This document shows positions 53,990 through 61,486 of a stretch of 64,000 nucleotides of DNA, piece by piece; position 1 is the stretch's first letter; the number at the start of each line of letters is the position of its first letter. The notes below the pieces were generated by a model. The model saw nothing but the letters and a program-made list of their open reading frames with translations. It did not search any database and was not told the origin of the DNA. Source of the stretch: Lachancea mirantina (lineage: Eukaryota > Ascomycota > Saccharomycetes > Saccharomycetales > Saccharomycetaceae); the NCBI GenBank assembly GCA_900074745.1, contig LT598466.1:62001-126000 (forward strand). The letters are read 5' to 3'. Position numbers and translations under genes: made by a program.

Positions 53990-55361
53990 ATGGTATGTTT
54001 CCGAGTTTGAAATTGGGCCAGCTTCGCAGTAAATACTAACTGAACATTGGATGTAGGGTCAAGGAGCATCAACCTACGGGAAGGATAAGAAGAAGAAGGA
54101 CAAGCAGAAGCCCAAATATGAGCCACCAGTGCAATCGAAAATAGGGCGTAAGAAGAGAAGAGGACCAGCGACGGCTGAAAAGCTGCCCAGCATATATCCT
54201 AACACGCGGTGTCGACTCAAGTTGTTGAGAATGGAAAGAATTAAGGACCATTTGCTGCTGGAGGAGGAATTTGTTGCCAACTCAGAGATCTTGAAACCCT
54301 TTGAGAAGAAGCAAGAAGAAGAGAAGAAACAACTGGAAGAGATTCGTGGGTCCCCGCTTTCGGTAGGTACGCTGGAAGAGATTATCGATGATGACCATGC
54401 GATCGTCACGAGCTCCACGACGCCCGATTTTTACGTTTCCATTTTGTCATTTGTCGACAAAGAGTTACTAGAACCTGGTTGTTCGGTACTGCTGCATCAC
54501 AAGACTATGTCAATTGTCGGTGTGCTCCAAGACGACACTGATCCAATGGTTTCGGTGATGAAGATCGATAAGTCTCCCACAGAGAACTACAGCGATATAG
54601 GTGGTCTGGAGTCTCAGATTCAAGAGATAAAGGAGGCCGTAGAACTACCACTCACACACCCAGAGTTGTACGAGGAAATGGGTATCAAGCCTCCTAAAGG
54701 AGTCATCCTGTACGGAGCGCCTGGTACCGGTAAAACTCTGTTAGCCAAGGCAGTGGCCAACCAAACTTCTGCCACATTTTTGAGAATCGTGGGTTCAGAG
54801 TTGATTCAAAAATACCTAGGTGATGGGCCACGTTTGTGTCGACAAATTTTCAAAGCCGCGGCTGAAAGCGCTCCAAGTATCGTTTTCATAGACGAAATCG
54901 ATGCCATCGGTACAAAACGTTACGACTCAAACAGCGGCGGCGAGAGGGAAATTCAGAGAACAATGTTAGAGCTATTGAACCAACTCGACGGTTTTGATGA
55001 TCGAGGTGACGTCAAAGTTATAATGGCTACCAATAAAATTGAAAGTTTGGATCCGGCATTGATCAGGCCTGGTAGAATCGACCGCAAGATTCTATTCGAA
55101 AACCCAGATATCGCCACGAAACGCAAAATTCTGTCAATCCACACTAGCAAGATGAATCTCGCTCCTGATGTTGGTCTCGACAATCTGGTTACTTCCAAGG
55201 ACGACTTGTCCGGCGCTGACATAAAGGCCATGTGCACTGAAGCAGGGCTCCTGGCTCTTCGGGAGAGGCGAATGCAGGTAACTGCAGAAGACTTCAAGCA
55301 AGCTAAAGAACGGGTCCTGAAGAATAAGGTCGAGGAAAACCTGGAAGGTCTATACTTGTAA
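53990..55361 (+). CDS. RPT2: RPT2, 19S proteasome ATPase subunit, with intron after the start codon
   Basis: Exon 1 is only the ATG at 53990-53992. The intron runs 53993-54056 and exon 2 runs 54057-55361. Splicing gives MGQGAST and a 435-residue protein, against 437 for Rpt2 (YDL007W), whose N-terminus is also MGQG. The lysine-rich start, [13 protein letters not shown], an OB domain, Walker A GAPGTGKT at about 221-228, Walker [15 protein letters not shown], and the C-terminal HbYX-type motif LYL are all present. Gly2 of Rpt2 is N-myristoylated in yeast, which ties proteasomes to the nuclear membrane. Rpt2 gates the 20S channel through its C-terminus. It is followed by PTC1, as in S. cerevisiae (YDL006W). 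Confidence 0.96.
53993..54056 (+). other. RPT2 spliceosomal intron (64 nt)
   Basis: The 5' splice site is GTATGT, directly after the ATG. The branch point TACTAAC is at 54034-54040, and the 3' splice site TAG ends at 54056, 16 nt after the branch region. All three match the yeast consensus exactly. Without splicing the conserved MGQG start cannot be formed, because the exon 2 frame is preceded by the TAG. Confidence 0.95.
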
Positions 55362-55705
55362 GCAGCATTTTGATGAGCGAAACGGAATTGAGAGCTTGAA
55401 GGCCTCATCACCTTTAAGAACAAGCTTAAGTCATTGTGTACGTATATCTCATGGAAAGTGTGTAGATATAACCATTTCAAGGACTTGAGGTCAACAATCA
55501 TGAAACTTTTGGCAGAAGAACTGTAAATAGAAACGTCCGGTAATTTGCTCAAGAGATTTGTGGTCACGTATACATTTTCGATTGTAGGTAGTGCATTGGT
55601 CTGAACTGCTACGCGGGATATCATATTACCATTGAAGCGTGCCCGGTTTTTTTTGTCACATCAAAGTTGTATTCGTTTGCATAAACCATCGACACAGCGA
55701 GCCTT
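55362..55705 (+). other. Gap between RPT2 and PTC1
   Basis: This 344-bp gap holds the RPT2 terminator and the PTC1 promoter. The long minus-strand frame that reaches into it is a shadow of RPT2. No motif was recognised. Confidence 0.35.
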
Positions 55706-56587
55706 ATGAGCAGCAAGACGGATCTTAGCTCAACACGCGACTCGCAGGTAGATGGTGTAATGGAAGATGCAGTAAGCTACAGGCTTTCATATTCTGTGGG
55801 GGTAGCAGAGAACCGGAATGCTAAGTTTAGAAAGACAATGGAGGACGTGCATACCTATGTTGAAAATTTCGCATCAAGGCTAGATTGGGGCTACTTTGGT
55901 GTATTTGACGGGCATGCGGGGAATCAGGCATCCAAATGGTGCGGATCGCAACTGCACACTGTAATCGAAAAACGAATTTTGGAGGACGAAACGCGAGATG
56001 TTCGCGACGTTCTAAACGAATCTTTTATTGATGTCGATGAGTGCATAAACTCGCAATTAAGCGGGAACAGTGGCTGTACGGCCGCTGTGGGTATCCTTCG
56101 ATGGGAAGTTCCCGATCGCCTGCCGACAGGACTTATAGATCTAGATCAACACAAGCGAATGCTCTATACGGCAAACGTTGGGGATACCAGAATAGTGCTT
56201 TTTAGAGACGGACAAAGCGTGAGACTTACATACGATCACAAGGCATCTGATTCCCTGGAAATGCAAAGAGTTGAGCAAGCTGGCGGGCTAATTATGAAAA
56301 GTCGAGTAAATGGCATGTTAGCTGTGACGAGATCACTAGGTGATAAGTTTTTTGACAGTTTAGTTGTCGGTAACCCGTTTACGACGAGCGTGGAGATAAC
56401 CACGACAGACAGATTCCTTATTATTGCTTGCGATGGGCTTTGGGACGTTGTTGAAGACCAAAAAGCCTGCGAAATGATTAAGAACTTAACTGACGCAAAT
56501 GAAGCCGCCAAAAAACTTGTAAGGTACGCCTTGGAAAATGGTACCACGGACAATGTTACGGTAATGGTGGTATTTTTTGAGATCTGA
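55706..56587 (+). CDS. PTC1: PTC1, type 2C protein phosphatase
   Basis: The protein has 293 residues, against 281 for Ptc1 (YDL006W). PP2C motifs are in order: ENRNAKFRKTMEDVH, FGVFDGHAGNQASKW (metal-binding aspartate at about 68), SGCTAAV, LYTANVGDTRIVL, LTYDHKASD, LAVTRSLGDK, and LIIACDGLWDVVED with the final metal-binding aspartate, then GTTDNVTVMVV. Ptc1 dephosphorylates Hog1 and acts in cell wall signalling and organelle inheritance. RPT2 (upstream, same strand) and MED2 (downstream, opposite) reproduce YDL007W-YDL006W-YDL005C. Confidence 0.96.
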   Translation: MSSKTDLSSTRDSQVDGVMEDAVSYRLSYSVGVAENRNAKFRKTMEDVHTYVENFASRLDWGYFGVFDGHAGNQASKWCGSQLHTVIEKRILEDETRDVRDVLNESFIDVDECINSQLSGNSGCTAAVGILRWEVPDRLPTGLIDLDQHKRMLYTANVGDTRIVLFRDGQSVRLTYDHKASDSLEMQRVEQAGGLIMKSRVNGMLAVTRSLGDKFFDSLVVGNPFTTSVEITTTDRFLIIACDGLWDVVEDQKACEMIKNLTDANEAAKKLVRYALENGTTDNVTVMVVFFEI

Positions 56588-56650
56588 TACCCCGCTCCAG
56601 GTAAATGCATTCTGTAAGAGACTTTTATAGAAATAGTCTTAAAGTAATTA

Positions 56651-57421
56651 TCATATGTTGAACTCGTTCATGTCCAACTCATTCTGACCATCCCCACCAT
56701 TCCAATCCAAGCCTAAATCATTGAAATCATTTAATGTCAAATAGCTATCTGGATTGTTGTCCATGTTTTGATTATTAGAGTTAACCTCGTTTTTGTTTTC
56801 GGCTTGATTCATAGCGATCATATTTGGCTTATTATCTTCCTCATTATTGCCTGCCGGGAGACCTGCGTTGGTGTTGGTGTTGAATTCTGCAAGCAAATCA
56901 TTGGATTCTATTCCGCCAAACATTGAGAGTCCAAAATCGTTTAGATCACCGAAATTGGATGGCATACTGGAACCGTTCTTCGCGTCGGGTTCTTCCCCAA
57001 ATGTCAAGTTTTCTCCCGCAGCTGGTCCACCCATATCAGAGTGCACTGTGTTCGTTACTTTTTTGTTCATCTCCTCACGTTTTCGGGCTTCTTCTTCATC
57101 CTTCAATCTCAGTCGTTCTTCTTCCTTGATTTTATCTTGCTTCTTCTTGACCGCTTCGCCTGCAATTCTATTCACAAAGTCTTGACTAGAACTTAACGTA
57201 AGATCAACGTCATCGAGAATAGTGTGAAACATATGTATCTTCTCGCCTAAGAGTTTCTGTTGGTTATGAGAAAACCCCTTTATCATATCAGAGCTCAGCT
57301 GTATAGTCTTCATCTGCTGTTGAACCAGCATTTCTGCTGACAATTTCATGATTTCGTCAAAACAAGCAGTGAGCTTATTTTGCTGCCTAGCATTTTCCTT
57401 GACGCCGGTCGCATTGCTCAT
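56651..57421 (-). CDS. MED2: MED2, Mediator tail subunit
   Basis: The protein has 256 residues, much shorter than the 431 of S. cerevisiae Med2 (YDL005C). The conserved N-terminal region (about 12-110) includes LTACFDEIMKLSAEMLVQQQMKTIQLS and FVNRIAGEAVKKKQDKIKEEERLRL. The C-terminal part is Asn- and Asp-rich low-complexity sequence ending in ELDMNEFNI, and this part varies in length between yeasts, which probably explains the difference. Med2 forms the tail module with Med3 and Med15 and relays activator signals such as Gcn4. Convergent with PTC1, as in S. cerevisiae. Confidence 0.9.
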   Translation of the reverse strand: MSNATGVKENARQQNKLTACFDEIMKLSAEMLVQQQMKTIQLSSDMIKGFSHNQQKLLGEKIHMFHTILDDVDLTLSSSQDFVNRIAGEAVKKKQDKIKEEERLRLKDEEEARKREEMNKKVTNTVHSDMGGPAAGENLTFGEEPDAKNGSSMPSNFGDLNDFGLSMFGGIESNDLLAEFNTNTNAGLPAGNNEEDNKPNMIAMNQAENKNEVNSNNQNMDNNPDSYLTLNDFNDLGLDWNGGDGQNELDMNEFNI

Positions 57422-58200
57422 AATAGGCTTTATTCAATGAACTTCTCTTTACGTGATGAGTTCGACCAAGGTCGAGGGAGGGCCATAGAAATCTAGTTCG
57501 GTGAGCTTCAAACTCTATATGATTTCGTGTTCTATGACTTACAAAGAAAGCCAAGAACCGGTCTCGTATCTAACCACGCTTCCACGGTCAAAACGGCGCG
57601 TGTACGCATTTAGCTTGATTGTTTATTAATTTTAGCATTGAGGTCGTTGAAGTAATTGAACTGGCTTCAAAACCTCCAGTTTTCTTTTGTTAATTGTTGA
57701 ATTCCATCGGAAGCAAAAAAAGAAGGAACTTCAGAGAAGCCAGCATTTGTTGCCGCCGATATTGCTGAGAATGGTTTGCTCGAGCTTTCATTGTCCTTCC
57801 GCTTCCCAAAAAGAATTGCTAATTTGAAACTTAGAGAATCCTGAACTGTGAGAGTTGTGTCAGAAATGATATCCATAGCAACTTTGGATGTACTAGAGAC
57901 GGTCTTCCAGGGCTCATCATTAATGATAAATTAATGAATAGGTCAATTTTTTTGGAAAGGGCACCCCGTCACTTGCGTTTAAAAAAGGAAATTAAAATTG
58001 GCCAGCAGAGGATGTCGTATTTCCGTAGCCCATAACCATCTTCTGCCGTCTGTGGTCTGCAATCCTAAGTCACTGTGACTTTCGAAGGTTATCCCGTTCA
58101 GTACAAGCAATCTGGGTTGCTAAAGCTTCTAAGGCGAATCGAGGGGAAGCCTCTTCTATGTGGAAATCAATTACAGGCTCGAAAACATCTCAGTTGGCAA
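57422..58200 (-). other. 779-bp gap between MED2 and the KH-domain gene
   Basis: This is the longest unassigned gap on the right side. It holds the MED2 promoter and a 69-codon frame of unknown status (57667-57876). No GTATGT or TACTAAC on the minus strand would supply an upstream exon for that frame. Confidence 0.4.
57667..57876 (-). CDS. Unrecognised 69-residue ORF
   Basis: This ATG-initiated minus-strand frame lies between MED2 and the KH-domain gene. The same frame stays open for 20 further codons upstream of the ATG and reads IINDEPWKTVSSTSKVA, so it could be the remnant or last exon of a larger gene. The sequence (TLTVQDSLSFKLAILFGKR) has ordinary protein-like composition, but I recognise no family. 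It may equally be a chance frame. Confidence 0.25.
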   Translation of the reverse strand: MDIISDTTLTVQDSLSFKLAILFGKRKDNESSSKPFSAISAATNAGFSEVPSFFASDGIQQLTKENWRF

Positions 58201-60258
58201 CTAGTACACATTAACAATGAAATTTCTCCTCGAATGATTTTCTTTTAGGAGTCTTATCCCGTTTTCTTCCAAGTAGCTTGATATGAGAGAAATCGCTTTT
58301 GTTTCTTCGCCTTCTTTCAACTCTGCGTGAGTTAAGCGGATCAAGTCCTCACGAAAAGATATCTCGATCTGGAAGACTTTTTTCAGCGGGACGACTACGT
58401 CATTGAAGAAAGATGTCACGTTTCCCAAGGGTCTGCTGATGTATAGCTCAATCTCAAACCCAAAAATTTTGATTAAATCTTCTGCGGCAGCTTGCGGACA
58501 TTCGCCATTACCCCTTACTTCGAGACAGTAGCCCTCTGGAGGTGTTTCAGTAGGGAATTTGATGAATGTTGTGGTGTTTTTCTCAATTTCAACTATTTGA
58601 TTAATCCCAGTTCTAGCCATCTGTTCCAAAAGATAGCGGTATTGACCTGATGAGAGCCTCAAGAGCATCTTGGATTGTAATGCACTGTATTCCTCTACCA
58701 AACGCAAAAGTTCTTCTTTGGCTAGCGCGATTGAGGACCTATTTTTTGCCGGACACCTAATGACGACATTGTTGGGGCGATCAAATCCAAATCCATTTTG
58801 GGTGTGGTACGAGGTATTTGAAAATTGAATGAAAACATTAAATCTTCGCATAATTGTTTGTATAACACTACCACCTGAGCCTATCACGGGACGATGGTAA
58901 GATTCTGGTATGAAGAAATGTTCCTCAGCTGGGAGCTCATCTTTGATCAGGTGCATAGATTTGTTTGCTTCCAAGACGTTGTCAGATTGAAGTAATATTT
59001 GCATGTTCCCTTCACCTTCTCGCATGTCAACAGTTACAGCACATTTTGCTGAATCCATTATGCGAGATATTTTCCCGAATTTTTTGCCCAAGATAAAATC
59101 CTTAAATTCCGGACTTAGCTCGATAAGATATTTGACGTCAATCTCAGTCTTTGTCGCTTGTAACAATGCTGCTAATTCTGTGACGGCATCTGTAACGAAG
59201 TCTATGGATGCAGTTATGACAAAATGCATGGCATCTTCGACCACCTGAGTCAAAGACGCTTTGTTTTTGCTAATAATTTCCAACAAACGCTCTTTCGTTT
59301 TGTCAGAGTATGGGAGGGCTTTACCGCCCTTGTGAAAGATGAGATGCGCTTCACAAACCCGAGATAGGATTTGTTGGGTCAAGGTATTTGCAACTTGTTC
59401 CAAGGCATTGGGAGAAGATGCCACTATTTGAATTTTATCTTCTTCCATCAGGAAAAAACTCTGAGACAAAAACATGAGCTTCTCTAGCCTTTTTTTGCAG
59501 TGTAATCGTAAATATCGGATCTTTGCCGTAGACGCACCATTCAATTCCATGTAATAGCCATCCTTAATTGCTAATTGTGCCAATTTTTGAACTTGTTCGT
59601 GAGCCAATAAAGTCAGCGCGTGATACTTGCCAGCAAGGTACACTGTTCCGCTACCAGCCGCCCACAAATCCGGTAAAATGAGCTTCGTCTTATACGTATC
59701 TTCGAAAAACGACACGTTGCTCTCACGGAGACCTGCAATATAAGGAACAAGAGATACAGCTTTCAACTCTTCGTATTTTACCACATTATTACCAAATATC
59801 TGAATCAACGCGTCAATCTCGCTTCTCGCACACGAAATCGCCTTCTCATCCCCGATCACGTATAAGTAAAAAGCGCTCTCAAACCCAGCATTATACAGAT
59901 CTCGCGACGATATTACAATGTCAATTTTAGAGCTCAATGCAAGTTCCTTCAATTGCGTCCGCTGTGTTTGTGTTGGCATCTCATTAATGGATCGCGCCAG
60001 CACTTCAATACGAGTAAAATCCCTATTGGCAACTGATACACACCACAATCTATTGCACTGTCCTTCCTGGCTTTGGGATATCACCTTGATGCTCTCCGGC
60101 AGGTCATAAATCGCTCTACCGCTGACCTTTTTTAATTTCAACCTATCACAATCATTTTTTGTCAGATTTTCCCAGAAAAGCCCGGAATTAAATTCAGCAT
60201 CAACAGGCTCAAAAACTATTTTGGACTCAAATGCACTCCATGCCATACAATCGCCCAT
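58201..60258 (-). CDS. KH-domain protein, YLL032C-like
   Basis: The protein has 685 residues, against 825 for YLL032C. A recognisable KH domain lies in the second half: EEHFFIPESYHRPVIGSGGSVIQTIMRRFNVFIQF (given by location around the GSGG loop), with the GxxG loop intact, followed by a second KH-like unit. The first half has helical and KH-like degenerate segments. YLL032C binds RNA in surveys but has no assigned role. The nearby GPI13 (YLL031C) on the same strand supports the assignment. The start at 60258 is the first ATG; another lies four codons later. Confidence 0.8.
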   Translation of the reverse strand: MGDCMAWSAFESKIVFEPVDAEFNSGLFWENLTKNDCDRLKLKKVSGRAIYDLPESIKVISQSQEGQCNRLWCVSVANRDFTRIEVLARSINEMPTQTQRTQLKELALSSKIDIVISSRDLYNAGFESAFYLYVIGDEKAISCARSEIDALIQIFGNNVVKYEELKAVSLVPYIAGLRESNVSFFEDTYKTKLILPDLWAAGSGTVYLAGKYHALTLLAHEQVQKLAQLAIKDGYYMELNGASTAKIRYLRLHCKKRLEKLMFLSQSFFLMEEDKIQIVASSPNALEQVANTLTQQILSRVCEAHLIFHKGGKALPYSDKTKERLLEIISKNKASLTQVVEDAMHFVITASIDFVTDAVTELAALLQATKTEIDVKYLIELSPEFKDFILGKKFGKISRIMDSAKCAVTVDMREGEGNMQILLQSDNVLEANKSMHLIKDELPAEEHFFIPESYHRPVIGSGGSVIQTIMRRFNVFIQFSNTSYHTQNGFGFDRPNNVVIRCPAKNRSSIALAKEELLRLVEEYSALQSKMLLRLSSGQYRYLLEQMARTGINQIVEIEKNTTTFIKFPTETPPEGYCLEVRGNGECPQAAAEDLIKIFGFEIELYISRPLGNVTSFFNDVVVPLKKVFQIEISFREDLIRLTHAELKEGEETKAISLISSYLEENGIRLLKENHSRRNFIVNVY

Positions 60259-60498
60259 GGTGTTAATTCTCTTGATTCTATTTACTTCTACTTCTCTGTC
60301 CTCTGGTGTTCCCCAAATACAATTTCAAAATGTTAATGGCATCGGTATTTGGAGGTCCGGGTAACAATGTAATTCCAACATCATCATCATCGATAATTGA
60401 AATAACGAACTTCGCCGCGAAGAATCAGTCAAGATTATAGGTGAATAAGTAGGTGACAGCAAGAGTTGCTCCGGCTGTTAGGGCTTTTAATTAAAAGA
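60259..60498 (+). other. Divergent upstream region KH gene / SNF6
   Basis: This 240-bp region separates the divergent start codons. A short CATCATCATC run lies near 60379. No other element was recognised. Confidence 0.35.
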
Positions 60499-61392
60499 AT
60501 GCCAGTTAAGAAAAGAAGAACTCATCATGGGAAACAATTCAGGGGATCCCAGGATTCTCAACAAGCGAGAAATTATGATAACACGCGATTGAAGCCCGAG
60601 CAAGTGGGACGATTAGTGCACGATGAAAGCGATACGATATCGTATAGATCGTATTTGTTGCAAAATTTCATGATATCCAGTGAGCTGATTGACGTGCTGA
60701 CAACGCAGGCCGTTCCGGTCTCAAAAATCAAACCACCGAGGATATATCCAAGCATGAACCTAGAAGCGGTCAAACAGGCCATTGAAGTAGAAAAGCAACA
60801 GATTTTGGCTATGGTACAGGCCACTTCTGAATACAAAGTCACGTACCCAGACAAATACCAAATTCTACGTCAGAGTTCTTCGAAATTGACTGGGTCTGAC
60901 GTCGACCACGAAATGGTAGAAAAGGTGAGTAACGAGTTTGCCGCTGCTTTCAACAAAGTGGTGCAGGACGATCGCTTTGTTATTCACCAGGGCAAGTTTT
61001 TGGAATTACGTGGAGATGTGTCAGAGGCACCGCCAGATTATTGGTCGAAATATAAAGAGATTGCCTTTCAAAAACGACAGCGAGCGCTTCAAATTATGCA
61101 AGCTGCAGAAGAACAAAAGAAAAAAGAGACCGAAGAAGCAGAACTGCGGCAAAGGACTGCAGAAGCAGCAGTGTTTGATGATCATCTCGATAAAAATTCA
61201 GAGGCAGCCGAGATGCATTCGGAAGGGCTTACAAATCAGGCAATGGTTCCTCCTGAACAACAAAACGGTCAGACAAATCATGAGCAGGCTCATCCCGCAA
61301 TGCTGGGCTCCATCTTTGGCGATTTGAACGGGGACACTTTTAATAACGGTTTTGAAGATGAATTCGCAGATTTAGACACTGCGTTTTTTTGA
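60499..61392 (+). CDS. SNF6: SNF6, SWI/SNF chromatin-remodelling subunit
   Basis: The protein has 297 residues from the ATG at 60499, against 332 for Snf6 (YHL025W). The open frame before this ATG is not conserved. The basic start MPVKKRRTHHGKQ is like yeast MGVIKKKRSHHGK. The block RLKPEQVGRLVHDESDTISYRSYLLQNF aligns with RLRPEQLSNIIHDESDTISFRSNLLKNF (shown by ends only), and RGDVSEAPPDYW and the acidic C-terminus EDEFADLDTAFF also match. Snf6 is a fungal-specific subunit of SWI/SNF needed for activated transcription. Its 3' end is 94 bp from the GPI13 stop, in convergent orientation. Confidence 0.93.
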   Translation: MPVKKRRTHHGKQFRGSQDSQQARNYDNTRLKPEQVGRLVHDESDTISYRSYLLQNFMISSELIDVLTTQAVPVSKIKPPRIYPSMNLEAVKQAIEVEKQQILAMVQATSEYKVTYPDKYQILRQSSSKLTGSDVDHEMVEKVSNEFAAAFNKVVQDDRFVIHQGKFLELRGDVSEAPPDYWSKYKEIAFQKRQRALQIMQAAEEQKKKETEEAELRQRTAEAAVFDDHLDKNSEAAEMHSEGLTNQAMVPPEQQNGQTNHEQAHPAMLGSIFGDLNGDTFNNGFEDEFADLDTAFF

Positions 61393-61486
61393 TCCAAAGA
61401 AATCAAGGATTTGCTTTGCTTTAAATAAATTGATGCAGGGATAATGTTGTATAAGGTACTTGTAAAATATATCCAGATGGAGAAGC

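Noticed and set aside
54953-55624. A 223-codon minus-strand frame over the RPT2 3' end
   Set aside because: It is antisense to strongly conserved RPT2 codons, and its sequence is a Ser/Arg-rich shadow of them.
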